DNA of 64,000 nucleotides from Thinopyrum elongatum (GCA_011799875.1 CM022297.1:366153105-366217104), one strand, 5' to 3'; shown: positions 9,643-21,755, counted from the first letter of the stretch. The notes: a model not told the origin generated them from the letters alone. Program-made: numbers and translations.

Positions 9643-11551
9643 CCACCTGACCTTGGGGGGCCGGCTAGGCCCCCGTGAAGCAGTCTGCGAGAATGACGCT
9701 CGTCACCAGATCGAGCGGCTGGCTCGGTCCCTGGCAGTAGAGGAGGAGGATACAGTCGACCCAGCCTGCTTCGGCCCCCGCATCCACGACGAGCCCTTCC
9801 CCAAAGGGTTCTCGCTCCCTTGCAATACTCCCAAGTACACCGGTGCCATGAAGCCGGAGGATTAGCTGACCGACTACGCCACAGCAGTCAGCATAGCGAA
9901 CGGCAACAAGCGCGTTGCCGTGAAGTATGTTTCGCTCATGTTGCAGGGCACGGCCCGGACATGGCTGAACAGCCTCAAGCCCAATAGCATCAACAGCTGG
10001 TTGGACTTCATCGATGTCTTCGTCCGCAACTTCAACAGCACCTACAAGCGGCCCCCCAAGCCTCGCCAGCTCTCCATGTGCGTTCAGGGCCCGATTGAGT
10101 CCACTCGCGACTACCTGACGCGCTGGGCCAAGCTGCGCAACTCCTGCGAAGGGGTGCACGAGGTGCAGGCCATCGAGTACTTCACCGCCGGGTGCAGAGA
10201 GGGCACCCTGCTCAAGCACAAGCTTCTGTGTGACGAGCCGGTTACCTTGGACGAGCTCCTGGTTGTGGCGGACAAGTACGCCACGGCCGACTCCTCCATG
10301 AAGTCGGAGATCCGGGTTGATGCGTCCGGGAAGGTGATCCAGCCGGCTTCTCAGGCGCCGGCTAGTGACTCCAACCGGCGTCAGCAGCCGAACGACAACA
10401 AGCGCAAGGCCCAGCAGCCGACTTCTAACAACCGGCAAGTGACTACTATTGAGGACCAGCAGCCGGTAGGTCAACCCGGCCCCAAGCGTCAGCGGGGCGG
10501 CAAGGGTGCCTGGCTGCCGGCCTTCTTCTTCGAGCAAGCCCTCGACGCACCATGCAAGTTCCACTGCAGCGCGAAGCCATCCAACCATACAACCCGGCAG
10601 TGCAGCTGGCTCACCCGAATCACTAAGGGTGAGGGTTTGCCGCGTCCTCCTCCCGGCCCGGCCGCTCCGGCTCCTCAGCAGCCGGCCCGCCCTGTCACCA
10701 TGCTCCAAGATGAGTTCCCCAACGAGAACGCCACTTACGTCGTCTTCACCAGTGAAGCCGGCGACAAGCACAGTCGGAGTCAGCAGCACCACGAGGTGAA
10801 TGCTGTTATTCCAGAGGTCCCCCAATTCATGCACTGGTCCGAGAGGCCCATCACCTGGAGCCGTGATGACCATCCGGCTGTGATGCCTTCACCGGGTGCT
10901 TATGCCATGGTGCTGGACTCCACCTTCTCAACCGAGAGGTGGGCGTGCCGCTTCTCCCGAGTCCTGATAGATAGCGGCAGGAGCATCAACATCCTCTACC
11001 GCGACACCATGGAAAAGCTGGGCTTTAAGGAGAAGCAACTCCAGCCCAGCCGGACCGTGTTCCATGGCATTGTCCTCGGGCTTTCCTGCTCTCCAATCGT
11101 CAAGATCAAGATCGACGTCCTATTCGGTGACAAGACCCACTTCCGTCGAGAGCCTATCTGGTTCGAGGTGGTCAACTTGGACAGCCCCTACCACATGCTC
11201 TTGGGCTGGCCGGCTCTGGCCAAATTCATGGTGGTTCCGCATTACGCGTACCTGAAGATGAAGATGCCGGGTCCCAAGGGCATCATCACCATTGCCGGCG
11301 ACTACAAGAAGTCGCTCATGTGCGCCGCCGCCAGTTCCCGGCTGGCCGAGTCCCTCGTCATCGCCGAAGAGAAGCGCCTCCTTGACCGGGTGGTGGCTAT
11401 GGCCAGCAAGCAGCCGGCCATGCTGACTAACCCCAAGGAGGATGAAGGCCAGGGCTCCTTCCAGCCGGCCAAGGAAACCAAGAAGATCATCTTGGACCCG
11501 GCGCACCCAGAGCAGTTCGCTATCGTGGGGTCCAACCTCGACAGCAAATAG
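9641..11551 (+). pseudogene. Element A gag core and aspartic protease
   Basis: This frame shows the gag core (YVSLMLQGTARTWLNSL, then FIDVFVRNFNSTY), a zinc-knuckle-like Cys/His cluster (CKFHCSAKPSNHTTRQC) and a retropepsin segment with VLIDSGRSINILY, where the active-site DSG is present. It continues to MLLGWPALAKF and stops at TAG 11549-11551. An earlier TAG sits at 9863-9865, just before TDYATAVSIANGNK. Protease would cut the polyprotein. The family and order are typical of Ty3/gypsy. Confidence 0.85.
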
Positions 11552-12801
11552 GAAAGCGAGCTCATCGACTTCCTCCGTGAGAATCGGGATATCTTCACAT
11601 GGTCCCCCAAGGACATGCCGGGTGTTCCGAGGGAGTACGCCAAGCACAAACTGCATGTGCGATTGGATGCTAAGCCGGTCAAGCAACCCCTCCGCTGCCT
11701 ATCAGAAGAGAAGGATCGTTGGTGAAGAAATCGCCCGGCTTTTGGCAGCCGGCTTCATCATGGAAGTGTTCTACCTGGACTGGCTTGCCAACCCAGTCCT
11801 CGTTTTGAAGAAAAACAACAAGTGGCGCATGTGTATCGACTACATGAGCCTCAACAAAGCCTGCCCCAAGGATCCGTTTGCCTTGCCCCGGATTGATCAA
11901 GTGATCGACTCCACAGCCGGCTGCGAGCTGCTGTCCTTTCTAGACGCCTACTCTGGCTACCACCAGATCAAGCTGGACCTGGCCGATCGACTGAAGACCG
12001 CCTTCATCACCCCTTTTGGCGTGTTCTGCTACATCACCATGACGTTTGGCTTGAGGAACACAGGCGCCACCTTTCAACGATGCATGTAGAAGTGCCTCCT
12101 GAAGCAACTCGGCAGGAACGCCCACGTCTATGTGGACGACATAGTGGTGAAGACGGAGAAGCGTGGCACCCTTTTGGAGGATCTCAAGGAGACCTTCGCC
12201 AACCTGCGCCGTTTTCAGATCAAGCTCAACCCGGAGAAGTGTGTCTTTGGAGTACCAGCTGGCTAGCTCCTTGGCTTCCTTGTTTCTGAGCGTGCGATCG
12301 AGTGCAACCCCATGAAGATCAAGGCCATTGAGCAGATGAAGAAGCCGACCCAGCTGCGGGATGTCCAGAAGTTCACCGGGTGCTTAGCATCCCTCAGCCG
12401 GTTCGTTAGCCGGCTGGGCGAGAAAGCCCTCCCTCTGTACCAGCTGATGAAGAAAACCACGTGCTTCGAGTGGACCGACCAGACGGACGAGGCATTCCTT
12501 CAGCTCAAGCGGATGTTGTCCACGCCGCCTGTTCTGGCCGCTCCGACTGCCAAAGAGCCCATGCTCCTCTACATCGCTGCCACTAGCCGGGTTGTCAGCA
12601 CGGTGATTGTTGTTGAGCGCCCAGAAGCCGGCAGGGCGCAGCCGGTCCAGAGGCCGGTCTATTACTTGAGTGAGGTGTTGTCCGCCTCCAAGCAGAACTA
12701 CCCCCACTACTACAAGATTTTCTACGGCGTGTACTTTGCCGCCAAGAAGTTGAAGCAGTACTTCTAGGAGCACTCAATCACGGTCGTCTTTACCGCCCCC
12801 T
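11552..12801 (+). pseudogene. Element A reverse transcriptase
   Basis: After the TAG at 11549 the old frame continues (LIDFLRENRDIFTW) until a frameshift near 11712; the RT then reads in another frame. Visible blocks are WRMCIDYMSLNKACPKD, LLSFLDAYSGYHQIKL, TAFITPFGVFCY, MTFGLRNTGATFQRCM and the catalytic YVDD at 12129-12140. The tail holds KFTGCLASLSRFVSRLGEKA and the connection to RNase H. TAG codons interrupt at 12087-12089, 12264-12266 and 12765-12767. It would have copied element RNA into DNA. It is not functional as it stands. Confidence 0.85.
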
Positions 12802-12802
12802 T

Positions 12803-14359
12803 GCCGAGATCATGGGCAACCGAGATGCCTCGGGCCGGGTGGCCAAGTGGGCCATTGAGCTGGCTCCCCACACCATCATCTACCAGCCCCACACCGCCAT
12901 CAAGTCCCAAGCGCTGGCCGACTTCCTTGTCGACTGGGCCGAGACCCAGAACCTGCCGCCAGCGCCGGATTCCACGCATTGGTGGATGCACTTCGACGGC
13001 TCGAAGATGCGCACCGGTTTGGGAGCCGGCATCGTCCTCACCTCTCCCAAAGGCGACAAGCTGAAGTACACGCTACAGATCCACTTTGCTGCCTCCAACA
13101 ACGTGGCCGAGTACGAGGCACTCGTCCACGGGCTCCGATTGGCCAAGGAGATCAGCATCCGCCGCATCTTGTGCTACAGCGACTCGGACCTTGTGGTCCA
13201 GCAATCCTCTGGTGACTAGGACGCCAAGGACACCAACATGGCCAGCTACCGCTTTCTCGTCCAATAGATCAGCGGACACTTTGATGGGTGCGAGTTCATC
13301 CATGTGCCACAGGCCGACAACGAAGCAGCCGACGCCCTGGCACGGATTGGCTCTACCGGGCAGGCCATTCCAGCCGACGTCTCCCTCGAGTGCTTGTGCA
13401 AGCCGTCTATCCAACCTTCGCTGGAATCAGAATCCATCTTCGTGCCAGCTGACCCCGGAGCAGCCGGATCCAGCTCAGGGACTTCAGCAGGCGGCCCGGG
13501 GGCTGCAGCACCAAAACCCGGCCCGGGGACTCCAGCAGCCGGCCCGGGGACTTCCGTGATGCAACAAGGAGCGGCCGGCTCCAACCCGCCACCTCCCAAC
13601 CTGGCCACCCTAACGCCGGTTGCTGTCATGATGGTGGTGGAAGCCCCGTCTTGGGCGCAGCCCATCCTCAACTTTCTGGTGAGCCGCGTGCTCCCAGCCG
13701 ACGAGGTGTTGGCCCGACAGGTGCAACACCGGGCAGGTGCTTACACGATCGTCAATAGAAAGCTCGTCAGGCGCAGCGCGACTGGCGTCTTCCAGCGCCG
13801 CGTCGAGCCAGAGAAGGGCATTGCTATCCTCAGAGACATCCACCAAGGTGAATGTGGCCACCATGCCGCCTCCAGAGCCCTTGTTGCCAAATCTTTCCAC
13901 CATGGTTTCTTCTAGCCGACTGCTCTGGACGACGCCAAGGAGTTGGTCCGGAAGTGCAAGGGGTGCCAGCGTTTCAGAACCAAGCAGCACCTGCCGGCCT
14001 CAGCACTCAAGACCATTCCCATCACCTGGCCGTTTGCCGTATGGGGATTGGACATGGTGGGCCCATTCAAGATAGCACGTGGCGGCATGAGCCATCTGCT
14101 GGTTGCCGTGGACAAATTCATGAAGTGGATTGAGGCAAGGCCAATCAAGAAGCTGAACGGCCCCACAGCCGTTACATTCATCGCGGACATCACCGTTCGA
14201 TACGGCATCCCGCACAGCATCATCACCGACAACGGCACAAACTTCGCCAAAGGCGCCTTGGCTCGTTTCTATGCGATGCAGGGCATCCGATTGGACCCCC
14301 AGTGGGTGGAACTGCGCATAACTGACTTCGTTCTTGAGCACAAGACAGAAAAAATTTAA
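12803..14359 (+). pseudogene. Element A RNase H and truncated integrase
   Basis: A second frameshift near 12802 leads into a plant gypsy RNase H with MHFDGSKMRTG, NVAEYEALVHGLRLA and CYSDSDLVVQQ, broken by TAG at 13217 and 13265. A Pro/Gly-rich spacer follows. The integrase has an HHCC-type zinc region (GECGHHAAS ... CKGCQRF, with TAG at 13913), then WGLDMVGPFK and SIITDNGTNF, which give the first two catalytic Asp. The homology ends abruptly near 14297, before the region that holds the catalytic Glu, so the integrase is missing its C-terminal half, probably through an internal deletion. Confidence 0.85.
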
Positions 14360-14374
14360 ACAGATAAAGGCCGC

Positions 14375-15034
14375 CTAGGCCGGGAGTACTGCGGGCCACT
14401 CGAAGGCGATCTCCTCTGCCGGGTTCTCCCCCTCGTCTGGGTTCAGCCCGAACCAGGACGGTGGCACCTCGGTGCCATTTTTCGCCCGCTCCGGGATGAA
14501 GACGTCGCCGTCGGTGTACTCGGCGAGGGCCGACGCGTGAATGGCGATCTCCTCATGCTCCGCCTCCAGCTTCGGCGTCGCCTCTTGGCGGAAGGTGGCC
14601 AGCTGCGCCATGCTCACGCCCGGGTACCACGCCTTCACGAACTCCAGCGCCACCTTGGCGCCGGCCCGCGCCGCGGCGCACTTCCAGGCGTCGAGCCGCT
14701 CCCCCACCGCCTCCAGCCAGTCGGCAGTCCGACTGGGACCGGGGAACCTGCACACCCGGCCAGAGCCCTTCCAAGACCTGCGACCCGGCACGCTGAAATT
14801 GGCGGAGCAGACGGCACGCCAGCTCAAGACGCAGCCGAACGGCTAGGAACTATTCGCCCAAGTTCCGGGGCAGGTTCGGCGCAATCTCCACGCCCACACT
14901 CCTCCGCTGCTCGCGCCGTGCCTCAATTGCCTGGCTGAAGGCACCAGAGTGATCCGAAAAGTACTCTGTTCAAAAGAAGACAAAGGAATTAGAAGCTGGC
15001 TTCCTACGGTAGCGGCACCAGCACCCGGCGCGCG
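14375..15034 (-). pseudogene. Element A antisense ORF, 3' exon
   Basis: The minus strand has a TTTTGAACAG acceptor near 14966, then EYFSDHSGAFSQAIEARR, then a frame change into a 150-codon frame ending at 14375 (LATFRQEATPKLEAEHEE, SWFGLNPDEGENPAEE). This is the C-terminal part of the antisense ORF seen in Tat-like gypsy elements. Its molecular role is not established. Confidence 0.6.
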
Positions 15035-15453
15035 CTAAGTCACCTCTGCCTCCGGGATGGCGGAGTCGGCAACCTCCCGCTCCGGCGCCGTCTGGTCGGC
15101 TTCGGCTGCTCCAATCGGCACCTGGGCCTCCACTACCGGCACCTCCAGCTGCTCAAGATTTGCAGCCTCCGGGATCCCGCTACCAGCCGGGTCCCCCGCG
15201 GCCTTGGCATCGGCCTCCGCCTGCACCTTGGTCGCCGCCTCCGCCTCCGCCTGCGCTGACGCGGCGGCCTGGGCATCGGCGTCCGCCCGCGCCACGGTGG
15301 CCTCTCGCTCCTCCCGCACCTCCCGCGCATTCCTTTCCATCGCCTCCCGAAGGGCGGCGGCCGGGTCCATCAGCCGGGCCTCCTCAGAGCCGCCTGCTGA
15401 TCCGATCAGCGAGGCGGATGGAGCCCAGGATATGGAGATGGCGGCCCTGCTCA
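15035..15453 (-). pseudogene. Element A antisense ORF, middle exon (coiled-coil)
   Basis: The frame opens after a GCTGAGCAG acceptor at about 15453 and runs to a stop at 15035-15037. The product is Ala/Glu/Arg-rich (AREVREEREATVARADADAQ) and would form a long helix or coiled coil. It continues the exon at 15523-16935. Confidence 0.6.
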
Positions 15454-15519
15454 GCCAAGCAAGCAGAGATGAGAAATTTGCAAGAAAGAAAAGCGATTAA
15501 GGCAGCACGCCTGATGTAC

Positions 15520-16935
15520 TTACCCAGACACCAGTGGGCGCTCCTTTGGGGTCCTCCGAATGGCGGCCGCCTTCGTGGCCTCTTGCCGCTTGGTCGCGGC
15601 CGCTTGCTTGGCCTTCTTGGGTGGCCGGTTGCCGAACAGCCCCTCGCCGCAGCGCTTGGGTGCGCCGGGTGCGTCAGCCGTCCCTCTGCTGGACGGCCGC
15701 GCCATCGAGGAGCCGGCGCCCGCCCTCTCGGCGCCTTTGGGGCAGCGTTGCCCCTTGCCGGCTTCGTCATCATCTGGCCAGGACCGGACGTCACCGTCTC
15801 CACCTGCGCCGCCTCCTGCGGCTCCGCCTCCTCCGGCGTCGCCTTCCCAGGCGGCATCGTCCTTGCCTCCATCTTCCAACACGGCCGCCCCTAGCTCGGG
15901 GTCGCCCGCGTCGCTCTCCTCGCGGTCCGGCATCCATTGGTGGCCCGGAGCCGGCGCGTTGACTGCTGCCTGGCCAGGAAAGCGCTACCCCGCGTCCGGG
16001 TGGTCAGGTCGAATGAAAAGCACTACATGAGCGAAGAATGGGGACCAGATACTAACCGGCGGTGGTGGGTTGGACCGACTGTATGGCTGCTTGCCGAATC
16101 TCCAGTCGGTCTCGCTGAGCTTGCTGTCGGAGAAGTAGTTGACATGGCGGACCACCTCCACCGTCGGCAACTCCTTGGTCGACATCCAGCACGGGTCCCG
16201 GCGGCCGCTCATGTCGCAGATCAGGTGTGGCCGGGCTTGGAGGGGCGAAACCCGATAGTAGACGAAGGCGGCCAGCAAGTCCGCCGGCTTGAGGCCCTCC
16301 GAGTCTGTCATCTCCTGAAGCCGGACAAGGACGTTGGTGATGGAAGCCGGCACCGACCTGGGCTGCTGCCTCCAGTTGTCCCGCGGCTCGCCAGGCGGGC
16401 CGATCGCGAAGGCCGGCAGGTTGATGTATTTACGAGTCGGGTGGAAGTTGCGGACATAGAAGTATGACTTATGCCACAACTTCGCCGACTCCAGCAAAGC
16501 GATGGGAGGGAAGCGGGTCCCGGAGCCGCTGCGCCGCACGGCAACGCAGGATCCACACTGGGCCGGCTCGCCCTTGGCCTGGGTACCCAGCTTCAGGTAG
16601 AAGAACCTGCCCCACAGCTCGAGGGTGGGCAGGATGCCAAGGTAGCCTTCGCAGAAGGTCATGAAGGCGGAGAGAAGCACGACAGTGTTGGGGGTGAGGT
16701 GATGAGGTTGGAGACGGTAGAAGTCGAGGAAGGAGCGGAGGAAGCCGCTCGTAGGCAAACCAAATACGCTAAGGAAATGGCTCCGGAAGACGACGAACTC
16801 ACCGGCCCTCGGCACCGGCGACATCTCCCTCGCGTCGGGAAGGCGCGTCCCCACGACCGCCACGACGGGAAGCCTCCGTGTCCCCCGGAGGAGGCCTTCA
16901 TGGACATTGGAGCTGTCCCAATCGCCTCGCGCCAT
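15520..16935 (-). pseudogene. Element A antisense ORF, N-terminal exon (putative gypsy-type transposon domain)
   Basis: ATG at 16935 opens 316 codons to a TAG at 15985-15987, after which the same frame continues to 15520. The N-terminal half (VVFRSHFLSVFGLPTSGF, RLQPHHLTPNTVVLLSAF, YLGILPTLELWGRFFYLK) matches my knowledge of the plant family called putative gypsy-type transposon (Pfam PF04195). The C-terminal part is acidic, then basic (PPKKAKQAAATK, a possible nuclear signal). A GTAAGT donor near 15522 fits splicing to the middle exon. The sequence from 16936 to 17566 would be its promoter and leader. Function unknown. Confidence 0.75.
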
Positions 16936-17566
16936 GTCCTGCGGTGGCCTGGCGCTGGGGCGGCAAGGCTGGATGGTGGCGATGCCGCGGTGGCGCTTCG
17001 ACAGCGCGGGGCGCAGCGGTGCGGCGGCAAGGAAGAAGAAGAGAGTGGAGGGGGCACGCGTGCGTTCGGCCGCCCCCCTCCTCCCCTATTTAGACGGCGA
17101 CGACGGCGGGGCCGAGGCGACGCTTCATGGGGGGCGTGGGATTAACTGCGCCCACATCCCGCACGCCCCCACAAATCTCGCGCCTTAATGGCGCATCATC
17201 ATTTTGCCGCAGAAGGGCAACCGTCTGCCTCGGCCGCAGCGGATCCGCGCGTGTGCCGAGGCCATGTAGTGGTGGGCCCAGGCCTGCGACGGTGTCCCGT
17301 CGCGCGCGTGGGCTGGCAGGCCGGCCTGGCCTGCTGGCAATGCATGGCATGCGTGCAATGGGCAGCAGGCACGCCACCCGGTGGCGTACCACTCGGCGTC
17401 CGCCACGACGATTCAAATTCACCAGGCAGCTGGCTTTGCTTCAGCCGGCTCCTGGCAGACGGCTTCTTCAAGCCGGACGAAGCAAAGACATAGGATCTCT
17501 CAGAGGAGGAAACTGCTGAGGCACTCTGGCTTCAAGCCACGGTGCCTCACCAGCTTCAGGGACTAC

Positions 17567-18413
17567 TGTCGGGGGGATGGACCCCGGGTAGCCTCATTCG
17601 CACTCAATGATGTTTCAAGACATCGGGGCTGGCCCAAGCCCCTCATGCCGACTGGCCACGCGGCCGGCTCCATGGGCTGGCTTCCAGAAGACGGCGCACA
17701 CCCAGAAGACGGCTTTGGGGACGGGCTGGCCTCCAACAGCCGGCTTGTCCTTCCCCTCGGAGTCTGCACTCACCCACTACGACAAGACGGGGCGTAGCTA
17801 CAGCGCCATCTGCTCCCCCCGAATCCCAGAAGAGCGTGGCTACAGTGTGCGCTGACCAGGCGGCCACCTACCCGCCTGGCGCAGGACTGTAGCCATGCGA
17901 TGCATGACGTGGCCTCCGTCAGCAAGGACGGGGCTACAGTGAAAGGCAATTAGCGTGGCCCGTAGGCAGCGGGCCCTACCTGTCAGCCGGATTCTCGGCA
18001 GCCGGCGGGGCCCTCCAGAGGCAGGCCCTAGCAGCCGGTGGAGAACCCGGCGACCTTAGACACTGATGTCCGGATCCTACACCTGGTCGTATTACCATTG
18101 TACCCCTGGGGTGCCGGCCTATAAGACCCCCCAGGGCTCACCCATGCAAAGGGTTCAGCCTTCATTTCCCCACACACACCATAGCTAGGAGAAGAGAGGT
18201 AGCTCTACCCTTCTTCCTCCTCTAGCAACACAGCTCAAGGAGCAACCTTGTATACTATCGATCATAGTCATCGCAGTAGGATTAGGGGTGTTATCTCTCC
18301 GGAGAGCCCCGAACCTGGGTACGTCTCGTGTGCTACCGAGCTCGTGCTCACTCTCGCTTCCGGAACCCGACGATAAGCCACCCCCTGGCATCTGACATGA
18401 GATTACCACAACA
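17567..18413 (+). repeat. 3' LTR of element A (847 bp)
   Basis: It begins TGTCGGGGGGATGG directly after GGGACTAC and ends GATTACCACAACA. It is shorter than the 5' LTR because of at least two small deletions. A purine-rich tract just inside (CTTCAGGGACTAC) is the probable plus-strand primer site. Confidence 0.9.
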
Positions 18414-19090
18414 GCAATGTTGCTCCGGTCGCCGGCGTCGACGCAGGAAACCCACTGCCGGTGCGTCCCGATTTGCGGTACCCACTGTTCTCTCCAAGCA
18501 AGCTCCGGCGCGGTAGTGCCTTTGCCCCTTGCTCGCTGCCGCAGTATGGGCAAATCCCGCCCGCCGCCGCCCTCCTGGTTACATCCCGACGACCCTCAGG
18601 TACAGCTTCCTCTGGAACCGGGCTTGGTCCATCGCCCATCTTCCCATGTCGCTGCATGTGGATCTTCTCTAGTTATTTGCCTAAAACGTACTGTAGCTCG
18701 ACCGGCGTACTTTCCATGTTTGATCAACAGTGCCACTATTATTGCAATCACACTCATTCAATATCCTTGTCAACAGGGATGCTCAGCTCCATTTTAGTGC
18801 AACTGCACAAAATGATGGGATGGTGCATGCATCCAACTGCTACATGTCTTGGTGGGCAGCAATGAACCGCGTGAAAATGGTTACCAACATGTACACCGTG
18901 GCCAGGAAATGAAAGCATGCATAGGGACCTGATCGATCATTTTTTCTTTATTTGTACACCTTCTCACAACTTTGTCTTAAGTTGTGAAGTAAATACTGGG
19001 TCTGATATGTGAATCATTGATATGCATTAGCATGCATGTTAGTTTCCTTTGTATTCGTTGGAAGGTTGATAGCATTGCGAGAAACCATTC
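18414..19090 (+). pseudogene. Paralogue copy A, 3' part
   Basis: The gene resumes with exon 1 sequence matching copy B (CGGTCGCC, then RRRKPTAGASRF against QRQKPSVGASRS in copy B). Exon 1 is frameshifted and has an in-frame TAG near 18513, and it ends at a donor CTCAG/GTACAG (18599). A 177-bp intron leads to CAACAG/GGATGCTCAGC at 18777. The second exon gives MLSSILVQLHKM in one frame and DAQLHFSATAQND in another. The 3' region (TTGTGAAGTAAATA, GAATCATTGATATGCATTAGCATGCATGTTAG) is shared with copies B and C. From about 19115 a block GTGGGACATCCAGCATTCGG recurs at 34446. Confidence 0.6.
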
Positions 19091-19410
19091 TAGGAGCACA
19101 AAACTTCCTTTCCTCGACATGTGGGACATCCAGCATTCGGGTCCACGTGCCTTGCACCAAATTATGAGTGCACAACCACAAGGAATACTACTAATGAGCA
19201 GTCACATCTCAAAGCCACACCTTTCCAATAGTAGTAAGCTGGACGCACGAACAACACATCATTTCACACATCGTAGACTCCTCTCGTAATAATTTTCCAA
19301 GAAAAACACCACACGTGAAGATTGGACGGTACTGTTGCAGCAAGGCATATAACCCTTCTCCGAAACATCAAGTATGGCCGTATGGGGATGGTTCCAGAAA
19401 ATAATATTCC

Positions 19411-19658
19411 CTCCCTTCCGGTTTATGGGCCTTAATTCCAAATCTAAACCAACGAATGAACTAGTACTACTAGATAGTGAGTGTTTACTACTGTATCATG
19501 TACGTACTAATTGCAACACATGCATGTGTTAGCAGTACAATGACCACGTATGGATTTGATGGTAAGATTTGTGTAAGTTGGATGTCATATTATTGCTCTA
19601 ACATGTGGTCAAAGTTAGCCTCCAAAATGCATTTTAGACCCTATATGGATTGAGGGAG
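19411..19658. mobile_element. Degenerate Stowaway-like MITE
   Basis: Left end CTCCCTTCCGGTTTATGGG and right end GATTGAGGGAG followed by TA give a rough inverted-repeat pair about 248 bp apart. The ends have diverged, so the call is tentative. Confidence 0.45.
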
Positions 19659-19921
19659 TACATGCATTGCTGAGGTTTCTCTTAATCCTTGCATGCAACA
19701 TTTTTATTGAATCTTGAAATGTGAACATGTGAATGGGAGGGACTACTACAACCCTTCCAAAAGAACTGTAGTACTAATGCTATCGTACTCCCTCCGTTCA
19801 CCATCTCACATGCTCAGTACTTTTGCGAACTATGGAAGTAACAAATTTATTCCAACACTCAGCATCTATTATGGTTAGGGAGATTTCAAATTGAGTCATA
19901 TAGACCGGAAAGTAGGCACTT

Positions 19922-20290
19922 AGGGCATCCACAATGTATGCTTTTTGTTGCCTCTAAGCCCTCTCTCTCCTCTTAGAGGCAGGCCTCTATACATTGCATG
20001 AACTACCTCTAACAAAAAATTGGCTAGCATCACGTCTAACCATAGAGGCTGCCTCTAACAATGTAATAATCCATCTGGTCCCACTTGTCAGCCTTAGGAA
20101 GCATAAGAAAGTACAAGAGAAATATTACCGATTGGACAAATGTGGTGCTAATCAATACTTTTTAAATTTCTGCTAGGGCCCACCTTAGAGGCTGGTTAGG
20201 GTCTCTAATACATTGTGGTTTTTTCATTTGATAAGAGGCAAACCATGTGGCGCCTACCTTAGAGGCAAGGCTCTATACACTGGAGATACT
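19922..20290. mobile_element. MITE with GGGCATCCACAATGTATG-type ends
   Basis: The left end GGGCATCCACAATGTAT faces a right end CTATACACTGGAGATACTC, whose complement is GAGTATCTCCAGTGTATAG. The words CCTCTAAC and TTAGAGGCA recur in inverted positions inside. It fits a Mutator- or Tourist-type miniature element. The exact duplication is unclear. Confidence 0.5.
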
Positions 20291-20299
20291 CTGTAGTGT

Positions 20300-20480
20300 A
20301 CTACTTTTGATGTGTCCCGTCAACTCGCAGAACGAGGAGAAGCTTGCTTAGTACGCCCTCTCCCCCGCCCACGGGTGCGGTGGCTCGCAGAGTCACAGGA
20401 CGAGGAGAAGCTTGCTTACTACGCCTACGCCCGCTCCCTCGCCCACGCGCGCGGTGGCTCGCAGGACGTGGAGAAAATTT
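20300..20480. repeat. Short duplicated GC-rich motif
   Basis: The phrase CAGGACGAGGAGAAGCTTGCTTA, or part of it, recurs three times with CCCTC(T/G)CCC(C/A)CG-type sequence between. Non-coding. Confidence 0.4.
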
Positions 20481-20485
20481 TACTA

Positions 20486-20684
20486 CTCCCTCCGTTAGAC
20501 ATATACTCCTCGTCCCTATCTTGGTTAGAGAGATTATCATATTGTTTGAAATATATGTCTTTTAGCAGATTTCAATATGAACTACTATTACATACTCCAA
20601 ATACTGATGGTTATAGACGTATTTTAGAGTGTAGATTCACTCATTTTGCTCTGTATGTAGTCCATATTGAACCGGACGTAGTAG
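20486..20684. mobile_element. Degenerate Stowaway-type MITE
   Basis: It starts with TA then CTCCCTCCGTTAGACATATA. It contains the fold-back pair AGATTTCAATATGAACTAC and GTAGTCCATATTGAA around TAGACGTATTTTAGAGTGTAGATTCACTC, a widespread grass Stowaway body. The right CGGAGGGAG end is lost. The stretch 20690-21540 shows no gene. Confidence 0.55.
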
Positions 20685-21755
20685 TAGTACGCACTCTCCC
20701 TCGCCCCTCACCCCTCGCCCACGTGGTGGACGTGTAGCAATTCATTCGGTGTTAGATAGCCAGAACCATATACTGTACTACCATCATTGCTCGACTTCCC
20801 GAAGAGGCAAAGAGGCAAGCGCAAGGTTAATATTTTTTAGATGCCAAGCGCAAGGTTTATAGGAGAACGAGTAGTAGTACTACTAGTAGTACGTACTGTA
20901 TGGGGAAGAAGGCAACAAGAATGTATGTTTTGCATGACAGTCGCTTCTTACAGGACGTGCTAGACCTAGTGGACCTTATTGTTGCAATGGGAGTATCATA
21001 GATGGCACGATTCAGAGTGGTGGGCAATGGGAATAATATTCAGAGCTGCTTAGTCTTAAACCCCATGAAGAAGTCCCATCGAAAGGAATAACCATCCTCT
21101 ACATGTGCTCCTATGTAAAATGAGTAAATGAGACAAAAAGAGAAAGAGACAAAGTAAAAAAAAATCACCAGCCTTAGAGCCAGCCCTATTGTATCAGTGA
21201 ATGATATTTCTCGCCGTGATTGACATGGCTATACTATTAACCATGCTGTGGAGGTAGCAGCGGATTTTTATTTATTTGCGGAGGTAGCAGCGGATGGATA
21301 TTCAACGAGGAGTGAAATGATGGCTGCTTCCTCGGTCAAACATAGAGAAAGGTGGGCCTTGTGATTTGACGGATCATTAGTCATTATTACTACCTATACT
21401 CTTTGCCCATATAATAACCACGTGGTAGAGTAGTTGGCCTACTAGAGACATGCTCGAAATGACAGCGTGGTAGAGTAGTTGCCCATATAATAACCGCGTG
21501 GTAAAGAAAGGAGTATACTTTTAATAACCATGCTCGAAGAGAAGAGGTGCACACACCCACGCACGTAACACTCTTTGCGTCTTCCCCAACCACACACGTG
21601 ACACGGTGGAGCTCATTTCTATACGATGATGCAGCCCACGTGATAATTTGATGCGTCTAGTAGTAGTTACTCACAAGGAGGGTCGGGAACCACGCATGAA
21701 CGATGCCGTGTTATTTATAAATAAAGTTTTTTTTTCTTTAGTGGCACGTAAGCAA

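Larger units (their letters stand above)
7608..18413 (+). mobile_element. Ty3/gypsy LTR retrotransposon A with antisense ORF
   Basis: A full-length element of about 10.8 kb: 5' LTR (7608-8495), gag, protease, RT, RNase H and a truncated integrase on the plus strand (8508-14359), a long multi-exon antisense ORF (14375-16935), and the 3' LTR (17567-18413). The extra antisense ORF and the absence of a chromodomain fit the Tat/Ogre-like group of plant gypsy elements. All coding parts are broken. It sits inside exon 1 of paralogue copy A. Confidence 0.9.

Noticed and set aside
9665..10873. A 402-codon open frame on the minus strand
   Set aside because: It lies exactly antisense to the gag core and protease of element A, which are recognisable on the plus strand. 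Its composition is the Leu/Gly/Val-rich pattern of a GC-rich shadow frame.
15160..15894. Long plus-strand frames across 15160-15960
   Set aside because: They are shadows of the antisense ORF, whose splice sites and conserved domain support the minus strand.
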